Part shown: piece by piece, positions 1 to 11,200 of the stretch
How positions within the stretch are numbered: the first letter of the stretch is position 1
Layout of the letters: each line of letters starts with the position of its first letter
Assembly (NCBI RefSeq): GCF_963576615.1
Contig: NC_088711.1
Coordinates: 10,286,869-10,350,868 of the forward strand
Length of the DNA stretch: 64,000 nt
Reading direction: 5' to 3'
From: Watersipora subatra
Taxonomy: Eukaryota > Bryozoa > Gymnolaemata > Cheilostomatida > Watersiporidae
Position numbers and translations under genes: made by a program
The notes under the pieces: generated by a model
The model's database searches: none
What the model saw: only the letters and a program-made list of their open reading frames with translations
Told to the model about the DNA's origin: nothing

Positions 1-67
1 AATGAATAACAAACATGCCGACAAATTTCGCGAAGAATTTTTACGTTTCAGTCAGAATGGAAATAAC
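1..67 (+). other. possible upstream TM7SF3 exon, cut by window edge
   Basis: An open frame runs from the window start to a plausible donor (AACAG then gtattg) at 67/68. It encodes a charged stretch containing DKFREEFLRF, of the kind expected before the TM7SF3 exon at 621. The phase (2) does not join directly to the phase-0 exon at 621, so another small exon or a different reading would be needed. Weak. 68-620 otherwise shows nothing I can assign. Confidence 0.25.
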
Positions 68-620
68 AGGTATTGCAGTTGTCTCTTGCAATGATAAAAT
101 TCATTGCAATCGATAATGGACTGTTATGGACTATGAATGCATTGTTATATTTCTTTTTATTCACATGCATCACAAAGTTAAATTACCTTTATATATTATA
201 TTTCTTTTGAATTTCAACAAATATATACATATTTCATTTTTTTATTCTGTAATAATAGAAGCATACAACGATGCAACACAAAAGGGTGGGATCAATACTG
301 AAGGCAAAAAACTTAGAGAGAATTGATAGATTGGATTGGTATCCGGATCAGCTCTTGCATTTCAAATTGTGGCATATCTAGTTAAAATACCATGAATAAT
401 TTAGTTCATCTAAAGCCTAAACAGCAGTTGGCCTCTTTCAATTTTTTATTTTTATAGAATAGTCACCCATCTCATTGTTTCGTTTTCATTGCTTTCCAAT
501 ACAATGTAAAAAAAGTGGAACAGCCTGCCAGCCTTTTACATTTATCCTATGGTGTTATTGCGTTGTCAATACTGGCTATTTTCGGTCTATATCTAGATAA
601 TAGAACACACCCAGGCACAG

Positions 621-3600
621 TCGAACAAGCCCGCCCTTGTGGTCACCTCCTACCCAGACCAGGGTGTCTTTATAGCAGTTATCGTCGAAGATAAGTTGAC
701 CGGTCACAAGTCAGCCTATGTTCCACGAGTCTCATATGGCTGTGACATTGATAGACACACTTCAGGGCATCCGTGTCAAGGTATAGCCAACATACCAGTT
801 TCCAGTCATGACATAAGATCATGTGGTGACATATTATTGTAGCGAATCATGCGTGTAGGAAATGAAAATATTTGTGAGTCATGAATATATATTAGTAATG
901 CTCCGGCTGTGCCCTTTGTGTCCCTGTTATTCAGATTTAGCTTGGCTGTAAATATCGTCGCTTGTTGCTGAGGAAGTTTTTGACTCGTTTATTGGTTATC
1001 TTTTTATTGTGTGTTTCTAATAGACCTGACATCATGTGGAAAATATAGCCCTAATTCCGGTAGATAGACCATAAAAAGTTTATTGGTACAATGGCAGTGC
1101 AATGACTGAGTGACAGCCCAAATACCACAAAATCTCTATTTGAACGCCATGGCTCTCGATTTTCCAATCCTTCTCTTATAGTGGCTTTCAAATTAAGGTG
1201 GCTTTCAAATTAAGGTGGCTTTCAAATAAAGGTGGCTTTCAAATAAAGATGGCTTTCAAATAAAGGTGGCTTTCATTTAGAGATTTTACAGTATCTCTTT
1301 CATGTAATTGAAGGCCAGATAGGTCATTTTAAAATCATCCTTCTGCCAAAACTTTCCGATTGCCTCGTCGGTTTGAACCCATATTTATGTCAATGTTACC
1401 TGCTATGGCACTTCATTCTTAGTAAGCTTTCAGTCTACTATTGTAGTTCAGTGGTACTACTACTTGCTGGCAGCCGTGATCACTGTTGCTGGCCTTTTCA
1501 TCACCTTCCTTGGACACAGATTCTTCGCATATGAACTTTTTATAATGGGATTTCTAACTGGACTGCTTTGCGGCTTTATAGGACTGCTTGCTGCTCGGGT
1601 GTCAGTCATAGGTAAGAAGTGTCTGTTTGTGTCAGTCATAGGTAGAAAGGGTCTGTTTATGTCAGTCATAGGTAAGAAGTGTCTGTTTGTGTCAGTCATA
1701 GGTAAGAAGTGTCTGTTTGTATCAGTCATAGGTAAGAAGTGTCTGTTTGTGTCAGTCATAGGTAAGAAGTGTCTGTTTGTGTCAGTCATATGTAAGAAGT
1801 GTCTGTTCGTGTCAGTCATAGGTAAGAAGTGTCTGTTTGTGTCAGTCATAGGTAAGAAGTGTCTGTTTGTGTCAGTCATAGGTTAGAAGTGTCTGTTTGT
1901 GTCAGTCATAGGTAGGAAGGGTCTGTTTATGTCAGTCATAGGTAAGAAGTGTCTGTTTGTGTCAGTCATAGGTAAGAAGTGTCTGTTTGTATCAGTGATA
2001 GGTAGGAAGTGTCTGTTTGTGTCGGTCATAGATAAGTGTCTGTTTGTGTCAGTCATAGGTAGGAAGTGTCTGTTTGTGTCAGTTATAGGTAGGAAGTGTC
2101 TGTTTGTGTCAGTGATAGATAGGAAGTGTCTGTTTGTATCGGTCATAGGTAAGAAGTGTCTGTTTGTGTCAGTCATAGGTAAGAAGTGTCTGTTTGTGTC
2201 AGTCATAGGTAGGAAGGGTCTGTTTATGTCAGTCATAGGTAAGAAGTGTCTGTTTGTGTCAGTCATAGGTAGGAAGTGTCTGTTTGTGTCAGTCATAGGT
2301 AGGAAGTGTCTGTTTTTATCGGTCATAGATAAGAAGTCTCTCTTTATGTCAGTCATAGGTAAGAAATGTCTGTTTATGTCAGTCATAGGTAAGAAGTGTC
2401 TGTTTGTGTCAGTCACAGTTAGGAAGTGTCTGTTTGTGTCAGTCATAGGTAAGAAGTGGCTGTTTGTGTCAGTCATAGGTAGGAAGTGTCTGTTTGTGTC
2501 AGTTATAGGTAGGTAGTGTCTGTTTGTTTCGGTGATAGGTAGGTAGTGTCTGTTTGTGTCAGTCATAGGTAAGAAGTGTCTGTTTGTGTCAGTCATAGGT
2601 AAGAAGTGTCTGTTTGTGTCGGTCATAGGTAGGAAGTGTCTGTTTGTATCGGTCATAGGTAAGAAGTGTCTGTTTGTATCGGTCATAGGTAAGAAGTGTC
2701 TGTCTGTGTCAGTCATAGGTAGGAAGTGTCTGTTTGTGTCAGTCATAGGTAAGAAGTGTCTGTTTGTATCGGTCATAGGTAAGAAGTGTCTGTCTGTGTC
2801 AGTCATAGGTAGGAAGTGTCTGTTTGTATAGGTCATAGGTAAGAAGTGTCTGTTTGTGTCAGTCATAGGTAAGAAGTGTCTGTTTATGTCAGTCATAGGT
2901 AAGAAGTGTCTGTTTGTGTCAGTCATATGTAGGAAGTATCTGTTTGTTTCAGTCATAGGTAGGAAGCGTCTGTTTTTATCGGTCATAGATAAGAAGTCTC
3001 TCTTTATGTCAGTCATAGGTAAGAAATGTCTGTTTATGTCAGTCATAGGTAAGAAGTGTCTGTTTGTGTCAGTCACAGGTAAGAAGTGTCTTTTTGTGTC
3101 AGTCATAGGTAAGAAGTGTCTGTTTGTGTCGGTCATAGGTAGGAAGTGTCTGTATGTATCGGTCATAGGTAAGAAGTGTCTGTTTGTGTCAGTCATAGGT
3201 AGGAAGTGTCTGTTTGTGTCAGTCATAGGTAAGAAGTGTATGTTTGTGTCAGTCATAGGTAGGAAGTGTCTGTTTGTGTCAGTCATAGGTAAGAAGTGGC
3301 TGTTTGTGTCAGTCATAGGTAGGAAGTGTCTGTTTGTGTCAGTTATAGGCAGGTAGTGTCTGTTTGTTTCGGTGATAGGTAGGTAGTGTCTGTTTGTGTC
3401 AGTCATAGGTAAGAAGTGTCTGTTTGTGTCAGTCATAGGTAGGAAGTGTCTGTTTTTATCGGTCATAGATAAGAAGTCTCTCTTTATGTCAGTCATAGGT
3501 AAGAAATGTCTGTTTATGTCAGTCATAGGTAAGAAGTCTCTGTTTGTGTCAGTCATAGGTAAGAAGTGTCTGTTTGTGTCGGTCATAGGTAGGAAGTGTC

Positions 3601-6600
3601 TGTTTGTATCGGTCATAGGTAAGAAGTTTCTGTTTGTATCGGTCATAGGTAAGAAGTGTCTGTTTGTGTCAGTCATAGGTAGGAAGTGTCTGTTTGTGTC
3701 AGTCATAGGTTAGAAGTGTACCTCTACACTTGAAGTTGCACTACCATCCCTCACTTTGTTTTACAAGGTTTGAAGTTAATTCAAACAAAATTACTTCGAT
3801 ATGATTTTTCAACCACCTAATTGTAATTGTCAGCTATGGCTAACTAAAATTTATTGTGGTAAGTTAATAACATTATTCCTCAAGTTTTCGTTCCATTGTT
3901 TATTACATGTTCATTCTTCTTTGTGAGAAAGTCATATTCTTTGCTATGTGCACGGAGTTCTTTCGATCAAGCTCGGAAAAGGCTTAGTGTGGCTGACATC
4001 GTTTTTTGTTATAAACTTAACAGGTTTGGCCGGTGGTTCCACACTAATTGGTCTAGCTTTTGGACTTTTGTGGGCTCTGCTTTGGCAGTGTGCTGGTGTG
4101 GTGCTTCTTTGTCTGATACTGCCAGCAGCCAATGGTGGATTCCTGATCGCCTCAATAATCACTTATTCTCCACTTGGTGAGTCACTTACATTATTAGCTT
4201 TAATAATACACCTATTTATCACTGAGTGTGCAAGTATTATTCACTAGCTAATCCTCCATTGAAGGTTGGAGATGACACGTTGAGTTCGCTTCAATCTTTT
4301 TTGTTTGAAAGATTCGTTATTCAACTAAATAGCTGATCAAAATGAATAATTTTTGAAGTTATTAGCTGATGACTGAAAATTTGGAGTTTTTGATTAATGA
4401 CCGCTGGTTATAGCTTTCTGGAGATAAAGATATTGTTACCTCTATTTATTGTAGCATTACTTCTTACCTTCTCCATTGTTAGTGGTAATGCTACGTCATA
4501 TATAGGAACCAGAGGTACTCGCTGCTTGACCTGTGCATAACTGTAATAGTCACTGTCACACAGTACTACCACATTTAATCATTGATGTCATCGTCATTCC
4601 ATCCAGTTCTTCGCTTGAGTAGTGTTTGAGTAGCGCCTATTGTTCGTAATAACTTATCTATACATATGTATTTGGCTTCATTTGTTTGCTTGTATGTCCT
4701 CTATAGAAACCAAGTTTGTAACAGAATGGTCTGAAGTTTTGCATGTGGTTTTCTTTGATACTCCCGTCAGTTTGACGTTGCCCCCAAACGATTTTGGGTC
4801 GTTAGGACCATGAAGATGTTTTTGTGAATGAAAATGATGTTAAGAACCATTTCGTAAAGACTCAACTAAAAAGTTGGGCCAATTCAGGGTTTAGGTCCAT
4901 GATTCTCAGCTTATTAAACTCGGGCTTTAACCGACTGAGCTGATTGGCCACCTTCCAAAGCTTCAGATTAATTGTGCCAATCAAAGGTAAAGATTACGTA
5001 TTTATATCTTTGTTTTGTTTATTTGGTTGAAAATTACTAGAATGAAAATTAAATATTCGAGTTGTATTTTTCATCCGGGTATGTCTGCTTGTAAGCATTA
5101 TGCGACCATTTATAGATGTACTAACCGAATGACCGGCGTTGCACGGGAAATAAAATAATTACCCAATGAATTCGAGTAACTTATCTCATAAGCTAGTAGA
5201 TGAAATCTTTATTAAAACAATAGCCATGTTTGGAGACATCTTAACTATCGTTGCGTTACGTAAGGCGAAACGATCAAACGAGCTAGTTGAATATCTCAAG
5301 CGCATTAAGCATGGGTATTTTAACCGAAGTAATGAATGTTTTCGCTATTATTGATTGCTAACTATTATTGATGGGCAAACTTGCCCCTGCCAGAATTGAA
5401 GGTTCTGAGATCAAATCCTAAGTAGAGCGGATTTTTTTTCTCTAAAACTTTATTGTTGTAACTGGACACATGAACAGACTAACAAACAAAAGACAAATAT
5501 TGAGATTTATATATAGATTGTTCACAACCTCATGCCAGCTACAATGTTATTCACAACCAGCTTCAGGTTGTGTCAGAAACTTCAATGTTTTATAGATAAA
5601 TAATTCTCTGTTGCAGTGAATATTAAGATGTTCGACAGCTGGGAGTTATGGCTCATAGGCGCAGCTATTATGGTTTTTACATTTCTGGCCATAGTGATCT
5701 GGAGTAAAAAGGTATCTTCGTCAGCTTAAGACCTTTTTTCTAGGTTCTGTCTATTGCTGTAGGCAAATGATCATAATTAGGAGTAACTTATGTCACTTCT
5801 GATAAATTGGTCTCACGACCTTGACTTTTTAATTGGCAGGTAAATATTGTAATCTGTTCATTCCTGGGAGCATACGCCATAATAGCTACAATATCGGTGT
5901 ACTGTGGGGCCTCCTTGCACCATATTGTAATAGAAACAGTGAGGAGAGCTTCTGTCAAAGAGTACAGTGACAGTGTCTTCTCAGCCCCCTTCAGTGTGGT
6001 TGGTGAGTTGAATATGTATGTCAAAGACCTTTTCACAGACTGATTCGATATGTTACACCACTGCAAGCTTATCTGTGAGCATAAGACATAACATTCAAGC
6101 GGTAGCTGTGCATCATATCTTAGTACATATACAAATTGTGCTTTCTGGAGATATGAGGGTCACAATTTCAGTATCATTTAATTAACTTAATCTTTCTTAA
6201 ATTTACTGCCAGATATTGTGGAACTGCGTTGCATTAGTTAAAATAAATTGTGCCTGGATGTCTGATGGAATTCTAAGAAGAAATTGAAGGCAGCATGAAA
6301 TAAATGCAGGGCAGCATCAGTGGCAGATTTTGCAATGTTCAAAAACTTCATGTATGCTTTTTCATTGACCTCTTAACAAGCAATATTGTTCTTGTACAGT
6401 GAGCACCAGCAGCAAATTTCGAGTGCCAGTAGTCTAAATATAGAGTAACAAATGGTATAAGAAAGTTTCGAAATAAAGTTGCATCCTCGAGTTACGATGT
6501 CCCTGTTATACGATTTTTTTACCTTATGCAATGGAACACGATGTTTTTTTCGTTCCCTTAATATGAAATTTTTTCTCCATACGACATCAACCAAAATTTC

Positions 6601-7981
6601 TCTCGACATCTAAAGTTGGCAGTTGGTGTGCTGATTATGTCGGAACAACGAAGATGCTGATATGCTATTTGCTTACTTCCCTCCTACAACGCCTAAAAGC
6701 GATATAATGCTCGCTCTCTCTCTCTCTCTCAGTTCACTGTTATTCATTACAAGTTGTAGTGGGAATAAAACCGGAAACAGATAGGTGTTGAAATTTTAAA
6801 CAATGACAAAATTAATGTTTAGTGTAGTAACATACATACTGAAACTTACCTTCACGTGTGTGTTTAATAAGTTAAGTTAATAGAAATCATTTAAATTAAA
6901 CTCAAAGTTAATGTTATACATCAGTATGTCCCTATGGTACATACTGCACATAGTACATTGTGATGGTACATTTTATTGCAGATCTTAACCACTAAAAACC
7001 CTAAAGTAACTGTAATTATAGTTAGTAAGGTTAACATACTATTTTGCTACTAATTTTTAATATGTACAGTACGTATATAATATTGTGATGTTTTTGACCA
7101 GGGGGTGTTTGCATTAGATAATTACTTATGAGATACTATACCCCTCTATACGACATTTTTACCTTGCGATACCAACATCAAAACGAATCAATATCATAGG
7201 GTCCACTGTATGTAGAAGTATTGCTGCAGCAGTCTTTAATAATATATATATCTTCAAGATGGGGACACGTTATTCAATACCAAATCATCAGAGATATAAT
7301 TGAACTGATTCAGTGATCAGAATGTTGCATTGTAGTAGTTCGCGCACCATATGCGAGTTTAAGATTTTAACAGTATTGATCAGATTTGAGCTGATAGATG
7401 TCACAATGCAAAAACAGCAGTGTATTATCAATTCTCAATGGATGGATGTTGAGAACTAAGCACTTAAGCAATGAGTTAAGGAGAACATAAATGTTATTCA
7501 TACATTTCATAATTAAAATTCCAACTCCTAGTTATTTGTAATGCATGGTGTTATACTATTTTGTTAGGATGAAACCCTACTCCAGTAGACAAAATATCTT
7601 ACTGCTCTTTTTAGATGGCGTGTTGGTTGGATTATGGGCCACTCTAACTGTTGTTGGCTATGCAGTACAGTTCTACACCGAAAAGAGTAAGCCAGATTTT
7701 CCAGTATCACCAAGAAAAAAGAGGCTCTCTCGAAAACTCAATGGTGAGCAGCAACTAATGCTTCTCCGTTTGTTGCTGATGATTGTTGGCAATCATCTGC
7801 ATGTCACTGAATAACAGTTGTGTATGTTCTGAATTGGAAATACCAGCACAAAAGCAGTTAACTAAAACACGTTTTTACTACACATTCATATTCATTTGTA
7901 GCGGAACTGGAAGAACGTGAAAGGCTGCTGAATGACCCAAATATAAGAAACGCCGATGAATATGGGACACTGCACACTTGA
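621..7981 (+). CDS. TM7SF3: TM7SF3 (transmembrane 7 superfamily member 3), 5' end incomplete
   Basis: Exons read at 621-780, 1447-1611, 4024-4176, 5617-5711, 5840-6002, 7615-7743 and 7902-7981 (stop TGA). All junctions are GT-AG and every phase agrees across introns. The first exon encodes the end of the extracellular domain (motif SYPDQGVFIAVIV). The next carries TM1 and the LGHRFF/ELFIMGF block, followed by a helix-rich exon ending TYSPLG, the WELWLIGAA helix, a VNIVICSFLGAYAI helix with a VRRASVKEYSDSVFSAPF loop, a final helix, and a short basic tail (PDFPVSPRKKR ... EERERLLNDP). This order matches TM7SF3 (DUF4203-type membrane core) rather than TMEM198. Known family role: a seven-pass membrane protein reported as cytoprotective in mammals. 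The N-terminal extracellular exons lie left of the window or were not recognised. Intron 2 (1612-4023) is mostly a minisatellite built from its own donor. Intron 3 holds a Helitron-like repeat and intron 5 a DNA transposon. Confidence 0.88.
1118..1290. mobile_element. MITE copy (CTGTAAAACCTCTATTTGAA family) with internal 18-bp tandem repeat
   Basis: The region contains the CTCTATTTGAACGCCATGG end block seen in three other copies (29140, 30420, 57859) and closes with a block ending in ATTTTACAGTA. Inside, 1182-1275 has five to six tandem copies of an 18-bp unit, GGTGGCTTTCAAATAAA with variants. It lies in TM7SF3 intron 1. Confidence 0.6.
1599..3718 (+). repeat. 30-bp minisatellite, about 70 units, each carrying a splice-donor-like sequence
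   Basis: The unit is GTGTCAGTCATAGGTAAGAA followed by GTGTCTGTTT, tandemly repeated with scattered variants (GGTAGG for GGTAAG, TCGGTC for TCAGTC). The first unit overlaps the last 13 coding bases of the TM7SF3 exon ending at 1611, so the array was born from the exon-intron junction. The period is 10 codons, which leaves long stop-free runs on both strands: SVIGKKCLFV on plus, MTDTNRHFLP on minus. Higher-order copies are visible. The block with GGTAGGTAG around 2506-2556 recurs at 3346-3396, exactly 840 bp later. A distinctive TTTTTATCGGTCATAGATAA block occurs at about 2311, 2971 and 3451. One unit near 2030 is shortened. Confidence 0.97.
4700..4965 (-). repeat. possible tRNA-derived SINE
   Basis: On the minus strand, 4960 down to about 4880 reads TGGCCAATCAGCTCAGTCGG, a good polymerase III A-box context, followed by a degenerate B-box-like block (GGACCTAAACCC). 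No tRNA cloverleaf can be completed. It sits in TM7SF3 intron 3. I see no second copy of this exact unit in the window, so the SINE call is tentative. Confidence 0.4.
5121..5517 (-). mobile_element. Helitron-like non-autonomous element H1
   Basis: Read on the minus strand it begins TCTATATATAAATCTCAA and ends with a GC-rich hairpin (CCCGTGCAACGCCGG) a few bases before the terminal TTAG (CTAG in sister copies), between host A and T and without target duplication. Inside, about 5369-5415, is a tRNA-like stretch with a B-box-like GATCAAATCC on the plus strand. It lies in TM7SF3 intron 3. Compare the copies at 38543, 38956 and 51323. Confidence 0.7.
6478..7208 (+). mobile_element. TA-targeted MITE family X, copy X1
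   Basis: The 5' end resembles GCATCCTCGAGTTACGATG and the 3' end GGGTCCACTG followed by TA. It shares long interior blocks with copies at 26732 (minus), 27541 (plus), 41215/47263 (plus, split), about 51778 (minus) and 56954 (minus). Interior landmarks are GATTATAACCACTAAATACA-like and GGGGGTGTTTGCATTA blocks. CAG-type ends and TA duplication suggest a Tc1/mariner or pogo/Tigger relative. No transposase is encoded. It lies in TM7SF3 intron 5. Confidence 0.7.
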
Positions 7982-8217
7982 CTCAATGACTATCATACTC
8001 TAACCATTTTCTTTGTGCATTTATAAACTCTCTACTCGTTACTGTCTAAAATCTCAGTTGTTATTAACAAAACTTTGTTGTCTGTTTTCAAAAGCAATGA
8101 TATTATTATTACAAATAACACAAATGAAATGATACACCACAACTGTTTGATGAACATAATGCTGTATGAATTCAATGACTGTAAAATGATCTTGCAATGT
8201 GGAAACCACTCCACGAC

Positions 8218-11200
8218 TCAATATCTGCCAGAACGGCCTCTTCTGTCCCGATCGCGAGACCTTGATCGTCGTCGATGGCTCCTGTCTCTTGATCTCGATC
8301 TTGAACGTGATCTGCAAGAGTCAAAACAGGCTATTTGAGAGTGAATAAACATTGTTCCTTGACAGTAAATAAACAAGCAAGACGCATTATGCACTACTGA
8401 AACAAAACAACTAGTTTTAAATTTCAATTTGTCAAAATTTGTCAGCTATTTGCTCCAGCAAAATCTTTTCTCAAGCCACTAACACCATAAGTGACATGAT
8501 AGAAAAATGTTGATACAAACTCTTTCACATTCTTTAAACAACAGCCCTTTCATATTATAAAATACTTGGAGATTATCTCCTCAAAAATTTCTCATAGCAT
8601 AACAGCTCTGCAAGTGAAAGTAAAGAAGCCAGTACAAACTAAAACTATTAAAAAATGTATAAACTAGGTTACCCAAGTGTAGCACATCTAGCTAATAACT
8701 TCATATCTATAAGTAAATATGTGTAATGTCACACATTTTTATTACTCGCTCTTCTACTAAACTATATATTAAACTGATGTATTAAACCCCCATTCACATG
8801 ATTCTCACTAAGGCAATGAAAAAAACTTTGTTACTGACTATTACTATCAATTTAGTTTTTACATACATTAGTTACATAATACATATGATTTTTGCTTTAA
8901 TACTACATGAGATTATTTCAAGTATTTGCCGTTGTTTTTGAGTCTGGAACAAACTAATCAACAATGCAAGACTATATATTACTTCATGAATATCTGCTCC
9001 ACAATGTGACGGTTTTGACATACGAAACAAATATCAGATTGGAGCAACTTTGAACTGAACAGTCAGACATCTACTTTTGACCACTTTTCTAAAACAATAT
9101 GAGCAAATATTTAATTTTACAGCAGAAGTAATATCTGACATACAGGACTCAATTAATCTCAGAACAAGTCATTTATATAATCAGAACAAATGCATGTAGT
9201 TTTCTTTGACTAGTTTAGCTTCTTGGTGTTCAAAAACATCAAACAGTACTTCACTATCTTCCTTTTTGCTTTAAAATAATGGACTTCGCAGACGGGAACC
9301 AATGGTCGCAGTGGTTAAAAAAGGATAAACGCAACGCTTTTCTTTGAATTAAAGCAAGGAAATATAAAAACGCGCATCACCACATTTGGATAAATTCTTT
9401 AACAAAAACTGCATCAGTCTAGGAATTATCGCAAAAATGAATAAAAAGTTGAAAATACCTTAAAATTAGTAAAAATTAGAGAGGCTGGAGATGATAATCC
9501 AAACTAGTGTATCAAAAAATTTAAAAACATGGAAAAAGGCTAAATAGACCAAGTTAATTTAAAGTTTACCTAGTCTAAATGAGACTAACTTTGTTCCGTT
9601 ATCTTTACCTACGTACACACCACCTTTACATCTCTATTCGCATGTCTCTAATGCTATAGCAAAGTGACTGCTACTTCATTTAGTTTCTTGAATATGAATT
9701 TTTTGATGAGTTTTCCACCCTAGCTTTACATAACACAATTGTTTCACAGCTCTGTCTAATTACCACAAGTATTTGTCACCAACGTTTTCAGCTGTAGAAC
9801 TATTAGATGCTCCAGCATACAACACTTTATAGAGATACATCTTAAAAGAAAACATCAGAACATGTTCACTTGGTATGTTGACACTGTAAACTATATATAT
9901 CAGAAGGGCCCAGTTTGATACCATCAAATACTACTCTCGTAAGTGTTCACACACGAGCATAGAAGGAGACTAAGAGCCCACTCCGCTTAATAATGCCTCT
10001 CAGACCATCGATAACAAACCTTTTGTACAAACTTCATAAGTTTTATCCGTGCAACCATAGAGACCGCATATTAAGAGAACTCACCTTTTCTTTGATCGGC
10101 CGTACAGCCTCTTTCTTAAGTCTCTAGAGATTGGCTTGAGATGCATGAAATTGCAGAACCCTCCTCGAGTACACTCTCTGTAAAAACAGAGAATCATGAA
10201 AAAAGTACATTTGACAGACGTACAATGAACTTAATACATTGAGACAGTAACAAAACTAAAACGCACCCAAGTTCATATTGCCTGCAACAAGCTTCCCTAA
10301 AGTCAGTCACCGGTGACAAGTCACAAGTAAGAGGACGTCCATTAAACCATCGCTGGTTCAAAGCATTCATAGCCTTCTCCGCATCCTCTTCCCGACGAAA
10401 CTGTGCAAAAGAGACAATAAAGCACGCATATGTAGAGTTTTCCTATAAATATGCCAGTCTTGCCTGCACAAGTTATTCAGGTTGAAAAATACCATGTTTA
10501 TTAGTCTTTAAAAATAAGAAAAATCGAACTTGAAATCATATGATGATCATTCAGTATTGTCTACACATATCTTGTCTACACAGACTAGAGACAGTTGCAA
10601 CATTATATCTCTGTGTACAGAAAAGCTCTGCAACCTTATTAGATTTTTGCGCTCTCTCTTTCCCAAATTGTCTGGACAATACAAGCAATACACTTCATGG
10701 AAGTCATTAGAATTTCTTATCAGTCTTTTTGCTCAAACTTCCTGGATATGTAAATACCTGCACCAAGCTGAGGTAAAGAGTATTACCCTCATTTGCAAAC
10801 CCTACAAGTACCATTTGTCCAACACAAGATTTAGGCACTTGATATTCGCAAAAAGCCTGCAACTGGAACCAGGTTCATGAGTTTGTAAAGGCTGAATATT
10901 GTACTTTATACAAGCCACACATTGAAATATTTTATAAAGTGTGATTTCATAATATTACAGGATATTACTCATGTTTTGTGGGCAGTGTACATCTATGAAA
11001 CTGGGTTGTTACGCAATGCTATTTACTATGCTCTACTACATGAGTTGCCTTCTCATGCTAATAATAAAATTGTCGCATTGAACACGAAAGGAAGGGAGGC
11101 ATTTTACTACATGTAATTGACCAACTCAATAGGGAATTCTTTGCGATTGTCCCTGTCAGGTTGTTCAAAAGATGTCAAGTTTCTCTTGAAGCAACTGTGT

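Noticed and set aside
1883-3706. 607-aa minus-strand ORF of repeated MTDTNRHFLP
   Set aside because: A by-product of a 30-bp tandem repeat whose unit happens to lack stops in that frame. No start context, promoter, non-repeat domain or flanking exon supports a protein.
5166-5354. 62-aa ORF in TM7SF3 intron 3
   Set aside because: Falls inside Helitron-like element H1. No protein family features.
621-7981. Assignment as TMEM198
   Set aside because: The membrane core resembles DUF4203 proteins in general, but the extracellular SYPDQGVFIAVIV segment, the TYSPLG and SAPF loops and the basic PDFPVSPRKKR tail fit TM7SF3 better.
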